Assembly: GCA_023443765.1 (NCBI GenBank)
Contig: JAEZTA010000156.1
Location: 1-36,438, forward strand
Length of the DNA: 36,438 nt
DNA from: Bacteroidota bacterium
GTDB taxonomy: Bacteria > Bacteroidota > Bacteroidia > Bacteroidales > Rikenellaceae
Reading direction: 5' to 3'
Part shown: positions 17,264-25,175 of the stretch, in pieces
How the letters are laid out: every line of letters begins with the position of its first letter
Numbering within the stretch: position 1 is the first letter of the stretch
The notes under the pieces: generated by a model
Database searches by the model: none
What the model saw: the letters and a program-made list of their open reading frames with translations, nothing else
Told to the model about the DNA's origin: nothing
Position numbers and translations under genes: made by a program

Positions 17264-18379
17264 ATGAAAAAGATATTCCGCTATCCGGCCGGCCTCGCTG
17301 TCTTCGCAGCCCTCGGGGGTCTGGGCTGGTCGTGCGACGACCAACCGGAAGAATTGCCCTGGTTCCTGGACATCAACCTGAAGTTCTCGGCCCGCGTAAT
17401 GCCCCAACCCGGACAGGAGGTGAAGTGCTGCCTCTACTACAAAGACGTGAAAGGCTCGGAGTTCTCCGCACTCACACCCGACATGGAAGTCAGCGCCGTG
17501 CTGACCGAAGAGAACATTGCCGAAGGGCTCCGCCTGACGTTCGACCCTGTTCCGCGCGATGCTGAAAAGGTCTATGTCTCTTCGTGGGTCGATATCGACG
17601 GCGACGGCACAGTGAACAAAGGCGATCTGGCGGCATTTTACGGCAACTGCCGCTTCGAAGATGTGGCGTCGGGCATCGCTTCACCAACCAACGTCGGCGG
17701 GGCCTATGCACTCAATCTCAACCATATGCTGATCTACGGCGACGAACTGGTCGCCCGCGACGCCACCGATGTCGAAGGTAACATTTACAAGACGGTGGTA
17801 ATCGGCGGACAGGTGTGGTTCAAGGAGAATCTCCGCACGACCCGCTTCGCTAACGGCGACGCCATCCCGACCGGGTTCGACGACACTTCATGGATGAACC
17901 TCACCACCCCGGGATGCGCCCAGGCCCCGGGTACAAACCTCGAAGAGGACGGCCTGCACTACAACTGGTACGCCGCATCCGACGCCCGGGGACTCTGCCC
18001 CGAAGGCTGGACCGTACCGACCGAAGCGGATTGGGAGACACTCGAAGTCACCATCGGCATGGACGCCGCAACCGCTGCCAAGGACGGCTGGCGCCATACC
18101 AATTACGAAGGCGAAAAACTCAAATCGAAGGAGCGGGGATTCGGGGGGTCGGACGAATTCGGCTTCAGCGTCCTGCCCTCGGGTGAGCGCATGAAGGACA
18201 ACGGCACGTTCAACAACGTTTCCAATTACGCCTACATCTGGACGGTGACCATCAACCCGAAGAATGCGATGCAGGCCTACCGGCGCATCTTCCGCAACGA
18301 TTACCGCAACCTCAACAAGCAGCCCATTAAATTTACCGCCGGGTGCAACATCCGTTGTATCAAGGTCCTCGACGAATAA
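17264..18379 (+). CDS. Lipoprotein with EF-hand-like loop and C-terminal FISUMP domain
   Basis: A 371-residue lipoprotein (Cys24 in GWSC). Residues about 30-105 look like a beta domain of unknown type. Residues 110-121 form a canonical EF-hand/dockerin-like calcium loop (DIDGDGTVNKGD). From about residue 168 to the end is a FISUMP domain (Fibrobacter succinogenes major paralogous domain, TIGR02145): DVEGNIYKTVVIGGQVWFKENL start, NWYAASDARGLCPEGW, TVPTEADWETL, and IRCIKV at the end. FISUMP domains occur in surface proteins of Bacteroidota and Fibrobacteres and are thought to bind rather than catalyse. As last gene of the susCD operon, before a strong terminator, it is a good candidate for the ligand-binding accessory protein. 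Confidence 0.82.
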   Translation: MKKIFRYPAGLAVFAALGGLGWSCDDQPEELPWFLDINLKFSARVMPQPGQEVKCCLYYKDVKGSEFSALTPDMEVSAVLTEENIAEGLRLTFDPVPRDAEKVYVSSWVDIDGDGTVNKGDLAAFYGNCRFEDVASGIASPTNVGGAYALNLNHMLIYGDELVARDATDVEGNIYKTVVIGGQVWFKENLRTTRFANGDAIPTGFDDTSWMNLTTPGCAQAPGTNLEEDGLHYNWYAASDARGLCPEGWTVPTEADWETLEVTIGMDAATAAKDGWRHTNYEGEKLKSKERGFGGSDEFGFSVLPSGERMKDNGTFNNVSNYAYIWTVTINPKNAMQAYRRIFRNDYRNLNKQPIKFTAGCNIRCIKVLDE

Positions 18380-18387
18380 AAATACGA

Positions 18388-18420
18388 AACGGGCGGGGTC
18401 TTACCGTCCCCGCCCGTTAT
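18388..18420. terminator. Bidirectional terminator at the end of the susCD operon
   Basis: An 11-bp perfect GC-rich stem (18388-18398 with 18408-18418) with a nine-base loop, between the convergent FISUMP lipoprotein and LacI-family genes. Confidence 0.85.
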
Positions 18421-18436
18421 TACACAACGAGAGCAG

Positions 18437-19456
18437 CTAACGGCTCCGTTCGGTCGATTCGCGGACATTGATCCGGGCATCGAGCATTTCGGTCCGGTCG
18501 GGCGTGCCGGGATTTTCAATCTTTTCAAGCAGCAGTTCCGCCGCCAGACGTCCCATCTGTTCGAGCGGTTGAGCCACCGACGTAAGCGAAGGGCTCAGTA
18601 GCGGCGCTGTCGTCGACTCTGTAAAACCCATCACCCCAACCTCGTCAGGAATGCGGATGCCATGAGACTTCAGCGTCCGGAGCACCCCGAAAGCGAGCGG
18701 ATCGCCGAACGCATAAACGGCATCGAAACCGATACCCGCAGCGAGACTCTCCTCCGTGAGGCGCACGCCCTCTTCGAGGGTAATGTCGCGGCAGTTGCAC
18801 ACAAGCCGGTCGTCGTAGGGAATACCGTGGTCTCGCAACGCTTCCCGGTAACCCCGGTAGCGGGGTTCGGTGTTGTATATCTGTTCAGGACCCCGGAAAT
18901 AGAGTACCCGCCGGTATCCCTGTGCAATCAGGTGTTCGAATGCAAGGTACGACATGCGGCAATCGTCGATGCAGACCCTGCTTGCCGGAACAGCCTCGCA
19001 CACCCGGTTGAAAAAGACCAGCGGGATACCTGTGTCAAGCAGGTGGCGGTAATAATCGACATTGTCATCCTGGTGGGTCATCGAAAGGATGATTCCCTCG
19101 ACCATGTTGTCTTCGAGCATCCGGAGGTTGCGGCGTTCGATCTCACTCGACCCGCTGGACTGGGTGATCAGCACGCGGAACCCATACTCTTCGGTGACGT
19201 TCTGTATCTCGGCGATGATGCGCGGGAAAAACGACCCCGTGAAACCCGGCACGACGATACCAATAGTCTTAGTCCGGCGGCTCAACAGGCTCAGTGCACT
19301 CGGATTGGGCTTGTAATGGAGTTTCTCAGCCATTTCCAACACGGCTTTCCGCGTCTCGGGATTCACGTCGAAACGGTCGGCAAGGGCACGCGACACGGTC
19401 GATTTGGATATGTTTAGGGCATTGGCGATATCCTTGATGGTAACGTGTCTCTGCAT
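18437..19456 (-). CDS. LacI/GalR-family transcriptional regulator
   Basis: About 339 residues. An N-terminal LacI helix-turn-helix (VTIKDIANALNISKSTVSRA, about residues 5-24) and hinge (HYKPNPSALSL) are followed by a periplasmic-binding-protein-like effector domain (IGIVVPGF, VFFNRVCE, VYAFGDPLAFGVL, VGVMGFTES, TSVAQPLEQMG). It should bind DNA as a dimer and respond to a sugar-like or small ligand. The ATG at 19456 is preferred to an in-frame TTG nine bases upstream. It is convergent with the susCD operon and divergent from the symporter gene with overlapping promoters, so it is the obvious candidate regulator of the whole locus. LacI control of a SusCD system is less usual than SusR, hybrid two-component or ECF control. 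Confidence 0.9.
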   Translation of the reverse strand: MQRHVTIKDIANALNISKSTVSRALADRFDVNPETRKAVLEMAEKLHYKPNPSALSLLSRRTKTIGIVVPGFTGSFFPRIIAEIQNVTEEYGFRVLITQSSGSSEIERRNLRMLEDNMVEGIILSMTHQDDNVDYYRHLLDTGIPLVFFNRVCEAVPASRVCIDDCRMSYLAFEHLIAQGYRRVLYFRGPEQIYNTEPRYRGYREALRDHGIPYDDRLVCNCRDITLEEGVRLTEESLAAGIGFDAVYAFGDPLAFGVLRTLKSHGIRIPDEVGVMGFTESTTAPLLSPSLTSVAQPLEQMGRLAAELLLEKIENPGTPDRTEMLDARINVRESTERSR

Positions 19457-19510
19457 AGGCTTCAAAACGGATTGATGGAGTATTTACGACGAAGTTAAAC
19501 ATTTTACACT

Positions 19511-19524
19511 GTTTCTCCAAAAAC
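19511..19524. promoter_or_regulatory. Operator-like palindrome between the LacI-family gene and the symporter gene
   Basis: The 14-base site fits GTTTnTnnAnAAAC, an imperfect palindrome of the size LacI-family dimers bind. It lies near the -33 region of the symporter promoter and the expected start of lacI-type transcription. Assigning it to this regulator is inference. Confidence 0.35.
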
Positions 19525-19526
19525 GA

Positions 19527-19534
19527 CAAAAATA
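19527..19534 (-). promoter_or_regulatory. -7 box for the LacI-family regulator
   Basis: TATTTTTG on the minus strand, fitting TAnnTTTG, about 70 bases before the ATG. No good -33 element. It lies 4 bases from the opposite -7 box of the symporter. Confidence 0.4.
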
Positions 19535-19538
19535 GGAC

Positions 19539-19546
19539 TATCTTTG
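19539..19546 (+). promoter_or_regulatory. -7 box for the symporter gene
   Basis: TATCTTTG, an exact TAnnTTTG match, 20 bases before the TTG start codon at 19567. It predicts a leader of only about 14 bases. Confidence 0.55.
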
Positions 19547-19566
19547 TTATTTCAGATTTCCCGGAT

Positions 19567-21201
19567 TTGCAAACGCTCGACTACATCACCATCCTCCTCC
19601 TCCTGGTCGGGATTTTCGTCGCCGGAAGCCTCTTTTTCGGCTCCGGACACAACCTGCGCAACTTTTTCGCAGGCGGAGGTAACATTCCATGGTGGATCGG
19701 GGGCCTGTCGCTCTTCATGAGCTTTTTCTCGGCGGGAACCTTCGTCGTATGGGGTTCGATCGCCTACACCGAGGGGTGGACCGCCATTACGATCCAATGG
19801 ATGATGGCTGCAGGCGGGATAATCGCCGGGCTGCTGATCGCTCCCCGTTGGAACCGCACAGGCTGCCTCACGGCTGCCGAATACATCATGCGGCGGTTCG
19901 GAGCCCGGATACAGAAGTTCTACACCGCGCTGTTCCTCGCCATCTCGCTCTTCTCGACGGGCACATTCCTCTACTCCATCGCCCGCATCGTCGAAACAGC
20001 CGTCGGCATCTCCTTCACCACAAGTATCCTGGTCCTCGGCCTGCTCTGCATCCTCTACGTCGCCATCGGCGGCTTCCGTGCCGTCGTGGTGACCGACGTA
20101 CTCCAGTTCCTGATCCTCACCGCCGCCGTAATCATCATCCTGCCACTCGCCTCCGGGCGAATCGGAGGCATCGACACGTTCTTCCGGCAGGCTCCCGAAG
20201 GATTCTTCCGCCCCGCAGCCGGGGAATACACATGGGGCTTCATGCTCGCTTCGCTGCTCTGCAACATCTCCTCGCTGGGCGGCAACTGGGCTTTTGTCCA
20301 GCGCTACACGAGCGTCAGTACCCCCGCCGATGCCCGCAAGTCCGGGCTGCTGTTCGGCGCCCTCTATCTGGTGTGCCCCGTCATCTGGATGTTGCCGCCG
20401 ATGCTCTTCCGGCTCCACGCCCCCTCGCTCACGGGTTTCGGGAGCGAAAATGCGTACCTGCTGATGTGCCGCGAAGTGTTGCCGCCGGGACTGCTGGGAC
20501 TGATGCTCGGCGGAATGATCTTCGCCACGCTCAGTTCGTTCAACACCATCCTGAATACCTCGGCCAGCGTCGTCACCAACGACCTGCTCAAACCCCTGCT
20601 GCACCGCTTTCCCGAACGGACACTGATGCGCGCTGCACGCCTCTCGACCATTGTCTTCGGCATGCTGGCCATCACTTTCGCGCTTTTCATCCCCCGCTGC
20701 GGGGGCATCGTCAATGTCGTAATCAGCATCGGCGCCATGACCGGAGCCCCGATGTGCCTGCCTGTCGTCTGGTCGCTCTTTTCGCGCAACCTCTCCGGTC
20801 GCGCGGTACTCGGGACGACGCTCACAGCCCTGGGGATCAACCTCCTCTTCAAATTTGCTGTTCCACTATTCACCGGATTTTCACTCTCCCGGGCCAGGGA
20901 GATGACCCTCGGCGTACTGGGTTCTGTTGTCATCCTCACAGTCTGCGAAATCTACCACCGTTTCAGCAAGGCCACCGCGCCATCCCTGATACCGCAAAAG
21001 TCCGCCATCCCCGGCAACGGATCTTCCGCCCGAAACAACCGCTTCAGTCTGAAGGTGATCGGCGTCGGCGCCATGCTTTCGGGAGTACTGGTCTCAGCGC
21101 TCGGCATCCCAGCCCTCACCGTCAGCTTCTTCCCACTGGGCATCGGCGTACTACTACTGGCCACAGGGCTGTGGCTCTACCTGCCCAACCGCAGGATTTA
21201 A
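19567..21201 (+). CDS. Sodium:solute symporter (SSS) family transporter
   Basis: A 544-residue inner-membrane protein with about 13 hydrophobic segments and SSS-family features: LDYITILLLLVGIFVAGSLF opening helix, FFAGGGNIPWWIGGLSLFMS, SAGTFVVWGS, and SLGGNWAFVQRYTS in the middle. It should import a small solute with sodium. The start is a TTG at 19567: no in-frame ATG occurs before residue about 50, and the upstream -7 box leaves no room for an earlier start. Its position beyond the LacI-family gene suggests it brings the product of the SusCD system across the inner membrane. Family certain, solute unknown (members carry sugars, inositol, sialic acid, amino acids and others). Confidence 0.88.
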   Translation: MQTLDYITILLLLVGIFVAGSLFFGSGHNLRNFFAGGGNIPWWIGGLSLFMSFFSAGTFVVWGSIAYTEGWTAITIQWMMAAGGIIAGLLIAPRWNRTGCLTAAEYIMRRFGARIQKFYTALFLAISLFSTGTFLYSIARIVETAVGISFTTSILVLGLLCILYVAIGGFRAVVVTDVLQFLILTAAVIIILPLASGRIGGIDTFFRQAPEGFFRPAAGEYTWGFMLASLLCNISSLGGNWAFVQRYTSVSTPADARKSGLLFGALYLVCPVIWMLPPMLFRLHAPSLTGFGSENAYLLMCREVLPPGLLGLMLGGMIFATLSSFNTILNTSASVVTNDLLKPLLHRFPERTLMRAARLSTIVFGMLAITFALFIPRCGGIVNVVISIGAMTGAPMCLPVVWSLFSRNLSGRAVLGTTLTALGINLLFKFAVPLFTGFSLSRAREMTLGVLGSVVILTVCEIYHRFSKATAPSLIPQKSAIPGNGSSARNNRFSLKVIGVGAMLSGVLVSALGIPALTVSFFPLGIGVLLLATGLWLYLPNRRI

Positions 21202-21287
21202 CTTCCGACCGCCTTTATCTGCCGCCCCACCGTCTTGTTTTCCACAGGAACCGGGGCTTTTTACTGCGTATTCTTAAATTATTTTGC

Positions 21288-21295
21288 TATTTTTG
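21288..21295 (+). promoter_or_regulatory. -7 box for the MazG-like gene
   Basis: TATTTTTG, fitting TAnnTTTG, 27 bases before the ATG at 21323. It lies in a short AT-rich gap after the symporter. Confidence 0.5.
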
Positions 21296-21322
21296 CCTAT
21301 TGTAAACTTTTAAATCAAAGCC

Positions 21323-21649
21323 ATGACACTCAACGAATACCAGCAGCACGCCCTCGAAACGGCGATTTACCCCGACGACCGCCGCATCATCTACCCCACG
21401 CTCGGACTCACGGGCGAGGCGGGCGAAGTGGCCGACAAGGTCAAAAAAGTGATCCGCGACGCCCACGAGGAGTTCACCCCCGAGAAGAAACTCGAAATCG
21501 TCAAGGAGATCGGCGACGTGCTGTGGTACTGCGCTACCCTCGCGCGCGACCTGGGCTACGAACTCGACGACGTGGCGCAGATGAACGTCGACAAGCTCCG
21601 CTCGCGCATGCAGCGCAACCACCTCACAGGCAGCGGCGACAACCGGTAA
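21323..21649 (+). CDS. MazG-like nucleoside triphosphate pyrophosphohydrolase
   Basis: A 108-residue all-alpha protein. The EAGEVADKVKK motif (about residues 32-42) and KEIGDVLWY (about 67-75) form the acidic metal-binding pair (E-x2-E and E-x2-D) of the MazG/HisE/dUTPase-like superfamily. It would hydrolyse NTPs or dNTPs to the monophosphate and pyrophosphate, a house-cleaning role in the cytosol. The length is that of single-domain MazG-like proteins, about half of full MazG. It precedes the OPT transporter by 21 bases and may share its transcript, though no functional tie is evident. Confidence 0.85.
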   Translation: MTLNEYQQHALETAIYPDDRRIIYPTLGLTGEAGEVADKVKKVIRDAHEEFTPEKKLEIVKEIGDVLWYCATLARDLGYELDDVAQMNVDKLRSRMQRNHLTGSGDNR

Positions 21650-21670
21650 TCCAATCAAAAACGCATATAC

Positions 21671-23677
21671 ATGGAACAGGAAAAAATCCAGACTTCGCTG
21701 CCCGAAAACGCCTATCGCGAACTCAAGCCGGGCGAAGAGTACGTTCCCGTGATGCCCGCCTCGTCGAATCCGAAGGAGGTGACGCCCTATTCGGTCACGA
21801 TGGGCATCATCATGGCCATCGTCTTCTCGGCCGCCGCGGCATTCCTCGGCCTCAAGGTCGGACAGGTCTTCGAAGCGGCCATCCCCATCGCCATCATCGC
21901 CGTGGGCATGGGATCGGTCCTGGGCAAGAAGAACATGCTGGGCCAGAACGTCATCATCCAGTCGATCGGCGCCTCGTCGGGCGTGATCGTCGCCGGAGCC
22001 ATCTTCACCCTCCCGGCGCTCTACATCCTGGGACTCGACGCCGCTTTCTGGCAGGTGTTCCTCTCGTCGCTCTTCGGCGGCCTGCTGGGCATCGTGCTGC
22101 TCATCCCCTTCCGCAAATACTTCGTCAAGGAGATGCACGGCAAATACCCCTTCCCCGAGGCCACGGCGACCACCGAGGTCCTCGTATCGGGCGAGAAGGG
22201 CGGCAACCAGGCCAAACTGCTGGCCGTCGCGGGCCTCGTGGGCGGACTCTACGACTTCGTGGTCGGCACGTTCGGCCTCTGGACCGAATCGATCTCGACG
22301 CGCATCTGCGAATGGGGCAACGTCGCCGCCGATAAGTTCAAGGTGGTCTTCTCACTCAACACCTCGGCCGCCGTGCTGGGCCTGGGCTATATCATCGGCC
22401 TGAAATACGCCATGATCATCACCGCCGGCTCGTGCCTCGTGTGGTTCATCCTCGTCCCGATGGTCGGTTCGCTGGCCGATGCGGTCGACCCCGCCGCGAT
22501 GATCTCGCTCCTGGGCGTCACGCGGGCCGACATCCTCGCCAACCCGCAGTCGATCTTCACGGCTGAAAACCTCTTCGCCTTCATCGGCAAGCCCATTGGT
22601 ATCGGCGGCATCGCCATGGCGGGTATCATCGGCATCATCCGCCAGTCAAAAATCATCCGTCAGGCCGTGGGCCTCGCAGTCTCGGAATTCGGAGGCGGCA
22701 AAAGCGCCGTGACGGCTCCCGAGCGCACGCAGCGCGACATCTCGATGAAGCGCATCCTCACCATCCTGATCGCTACGCTGATTTCGATCTTTGTCTTCTT
22801 CCACTTCGGGCTGCTCGACGGCTGGGTACAGTCCGTCACCGCCATCCTCATCGTCTTCGTCATCGCGTTCCTCTTCACGACCGTTGCGGCCAACGCCATC
22901 GCCATTGTGGGTACGAACCCCGTTTCGGGCATGACGCTGATGACGCTGATCCTCTCGTCGCTGGTGCTCGTGAGCGTCGGCCTGAGCGGCACGACGGGCA
23001 TGACCGCCGCGCTGGTGATCGGCGGCGTGGTCTGCACGGCCCTCTCAATGGCCGGCGGCTTCATCACCGACCTCAAGATCGGCTACTGGCTCGGCACGAC
23101 CCCCAAGAAACAGGAGGCGTGGAAATTCCTCGGCACGTTCGTTGCTGCGGCCACCGTGGCCGGGGTGATGATCATCCTCAACAAATCCTACGGATTCGTG
23201 GGCGAAGGGGCGCTGGTCGCTCCGCAGGCCAACGCCATGGCGGCTGTCATCCAGCCCCTGATGACCGGCGGCCAAACCCCTTGGATGCTCTACTTCTGCG
23301 GCGCAGCGCTGGCGCTGGTGCTGACCTCGATCGGCGTTCCGGCCCTCGCATTCGCACTGGGTATGTTCATCCCGATGGAACTGAACGCCCCGCTGGTCAT
23401 GGGCGGACTGGTAGCCTGGTTCGTCTCGAACCGCTCGAAGGACGAGGGGCTGAACAAGGCCCGCTTCGACCGCGGTACGCTGATCGCCTCGGGCTTCATC
23501 GCCGGCGGAGCGCTGATGGGCGTGGTGAGCGCCATCCTGAAGTTCGTCGGCGTCGACTGGTTCCTTTCCGGCTGGGCTTCGTCGAACGCCGCCGAATGGA
23601 CCGGCCTTGTGATGTACCTCGTGCTGATCGGCTACTTCGCATGGCATACCCTGCGGGCTAAAAAAGAAGAAAATTGA
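21671..23677 (+). CDS. OPT-family oligopeptide transporter
   Basis: A 668-residue inner-membrane protein with about 14-16 hydrophobic segments. The N-terminal YRELKPGEEYVPVMPA leads into VTPYSVTMGIIMAIVFSAAA and AFLGLKVGQVFEAAIPIAI, hallmarks of the bacterial OPT (TIGR00733-type) family; KYPFPEATATTEVL and a long C-terminal half complete the family length. It should import short peptides (or, in some relatives, metal chelates) driven by the proton gradient. Peptidase T follows on the same strand after 105 bases, so imported tripeptides would be cut at once. Confidence 0.9.
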   Translation: MEQEKIQTSLPENAYRELKPGEEYVPVMPASSNPKEVTPYSVTMGIIMAIVFSAAAAFLGLKVGQVFEAAIPIAIIAVGMGSVLGKKNMLGQNVIIQSIGASSGVIVAGAIFTLPALYILGLDAAFWQVFLSSLFGGLLGIVLLIPFRKYFVKEMHGKYPFPEATATTEVLVSGEKGGNQAKLLAVAGLVGGLYDFVVGTFGLWTESISTRICEWGNVAADKFKVVFSLNTSAAVLGLGYIIGLKYAMIITAGSCLVWFILVPMVGSLADAVDPAAMISLLGVTRADILANPQSIFTAENLFAFIGKPIGIGGIAMAGIIGIIRQSKIIRQAVGLAVSEFGGGKSAVTAPERTQRDISMKRILTILIATLISIFVFFHFGLLDGWVQSVTAILIVFVIAFLFTTVAANAIAIVGTNPVSGMTLMTLILSSLVLVSVGLSGTTGMTAALVIGGVVCTALSMAGGFITDLKIGYWLGTTPKKQEAWKFLGTFVAAATVAGVMIILNKSYGFVGEGALVAPQANAMAAVIQPLMTGGQTPWMLYFCGAALALVLTSIGVPALAFALGMFIPMELNAPLVMGGLVAWFVSNRSKDEGLNKARFDRGTLIASGFIAGGALMGVVSAILKFVGVDWFLSGWASSNAAEWTGLVMYLVLIGYFAWHTLRAKKEEN

Positions 23678-23780
23678 AAATGGAAAGTTGAAAGTTGAAA
23701 ATAAAAAATGCAATAGCTGTTGCTTTCGACTTTTCACGTCAAACTTTACACTTTCAACTCTCAAGTTTAAACTTTACAAA
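23678..23780. repeat. AT-rich intergenic spacer with GAAAGTT-type direct repeats and a loose inverted copy
   Basis: The left half (about 23676-23705) holds tandem GAAAGTT-like units. The right half (about 23729-23777) holds approximate inverse complements (ACTTTCAACT pairs with AGTTGAAAGT). The base composition contrasts with the GC-rich genes on both sides. It could form a long imperfect hairpin between the transporter and pepT; no gene is visible. Confidence 0.5.
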
Positions 23781-23782
23781 CC

Positions 23783-25000
23783 ATGGAACTCAAAGAACGT
23801 TTTCTGAAATACGTCTCTTACGACACCCAGTCGTCGGAGGAGAGCGACACATTCCCCTCGACCGAAAAACAGAAGGTCCTGCTCGCGGCCCTGCGCGACG
23901 AGATGACGACGCTCGGCATGACCGAGGTCACGATGGACCAGTATGGCTATGTGATGGGTACAATCCCCGCCTCGAAAGGGTGCGAGAACGCGCCCGTCAT
24001 CGGCTTCATCTCCCATGTGGACACCTCGCCCGACATGAGCGGCAAGGACATCAAACCCCACGTGATCGAGGAGTACGACGGCCTCGACATCCAGCTCAAC
24101 GGCCAGCTTACGATGCGGGTTGCGGATTTTCCCGAGCTGGCCTTCTTCAAGGGCCATACGCTCATCCACACCGACGGCACCACGCTGCTGGGCGCCGACG
24201 ACAAGGCGGGCGTCGCCGAGATCATGACCGCTGCGGAATACCTGCTGGGACACCCCGAGGTGAAACACGGCAAAATCCGCATCGGCTTCACGCCCGACGA
24301 GGAGGTGGGCCGCGGCGTCGATTTCTTCGACGTGAAAGCCTTCGGCGCCGACTTTGCCTATACGGTCGACGGCGGCATGGAGGGCGAACTGGAATATGAA
24401 AACTTCAACGCTGCAAGCGCAAAGATCGAAATTCAGGGCCGCAACGTCCATCCGGGCTACGCCAAGAACAAGATGATCAACGCCATCGACGTCGCGTGCG
24501 AGTTGCAGGGGCTGTTGCCCGCCTCGGAACGCCCGCAGTTCACCGAAGGCTACGAAGGATTCTACCACTGCGTCGGGCTGAACGGCACGGTTGAGAACGC
24601 CTCGATCAGCTACATCATCCGCGACCACGACGCCGACAAGTTCGAGCAGAAGAAGGTCTTCATGTGGGCGTGCGTCGACCTGCTGAAGAAAAAATACGGC
24701 GACGACGTGCTGACACTCACGCTCAAAGACCAGTATTTCAACATGCGCAAAATGGTTGAACCACACCCGCAGGTGATCGACAAGGCCATCCGGGCGATGG
24801 AGATGGCCGACGTGAAACCCCTCGTGCGGCCCATCCGCGGCGGCACGGACGGCGCGCGCCTCTCGTTCATGGGCCTGCCGTGCCCCAACCTCTTCACCGG
24901 CGGCATGAACTTCCACGGCAAATTCGAATACTGCTCGCTCACAACGATGCACAAGGCCCAGCAGGTGATCCTGAACCTGGCGCAGTTGTGGTGCAAATAA
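23783..25000 (+). CDS. pepT: Peptidase T (tripeptide aminopeptidase)
   Basis: A 405-residue M20-family metallopeptidase. Zinc-site residues are visible: H78 and D80 in SHVDTSPD, the bridging D139/D140 in GADDKAG, catalytic E173/E174 in PDEEVGRG, and D196 in TVDGG. The C-terminal RPIRGGTDGARLSFMGLP and NLFTGGMNFHGKFE match PepT. It removes the N-terminal residue of tripeptides in the cytosol. Full family length. It follows the OPT transporter on the same strand, a sensible peptide-use pair. Confidence 0.95.
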   Translation: MELKERFLKYVSYDTQSSEESDTFPSTEKQKVLLAALRDEMTTLGMTEVTMDQYGYVMGTIPASKGCENAPVIGFISHVDTSPDMSGKDIKPHVIEEYDGLDIQLNGQLTMRVADFPELAFFKGHTLIHTDGTTLLGADDKAGVAEIMTAAEYLLGHPEVKHGKIRIGFTPDEEVGRGVDFFDVKAFGADFAYTVDGGMEGELEYENFNAASAKIEIQGRNVHPGYAKNKMINAIDVACELQGLLPASERPQFTEGYEGFYHCVGLNGTVENASISYIIRDHDADKFEQKKVFMWACVDLLKKKYGDDVLTLTLKDQYFNMRKMVEPHPQVIDKAIRAMEMADVKPLVRPIRGGTDGARLSFMGLPCPNLFTGGMNFHGKFEYCSLTTMHKAQQVILNLAQLWCK

Positions 25001-25023
25001 ATAATTGAGGCTTGTCCATCCGC

Positions 25024-25133
25024 ATTCCGGCGAAATCCCGGGTGCGTCGCGACAAGCCCCCGCCTGAGGCGGGGTTTGGGGGTGGGTCAGATTTGTAAAC
25101 GCGGCGGTACGCCGCGATAATGCCCAACGACAG
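25024..25133. repeat. Dispersed intergenic repeat, copy 1
   Basis: About 110 bases closely related to 30796-30908 and in the same orientation. Shared parts include GTGCGTCGCGACAA (ATG... in copy 2), a GC-rich hairpin (CCCCGCC-TGA-GGCGGGG), TTTGGGGGTGG, GATTTGTAAACG, and a second hairpin (GCGGCG-GTA-CGCCGC). It lies between pepT and nadE. It has no coding potential and may be a REP/MITE-like element. Confidence 0.75.
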
Positions 25134-25175
25134 AACTCCACCGACAGACAAACGGCAACAATAACCAAAGGATTT

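Noticed and set aside
19689..21305. 538-codon plus-strand frame overlapping the symporter gene
   Set aside because: It is the +1 or +2 shadow of the symporter, rich in His/Arg/Pro, with no membrane segments or family motifs.
21235..22335. 366-codon frame across the MazG-like and OPT genes
   Set aside because: Arg/Gly/Pro-rich shadow of two well-supported genes in another frame.
25001..25175. Possible tRNA or small structured RNA gene in the GC-rich gap before nadE
   Set aside because: The hairpins do not form a cloverleaf and there is no CCA-type 3' end; the related copy at 30796-30908 shows it is a dispersed repeat.
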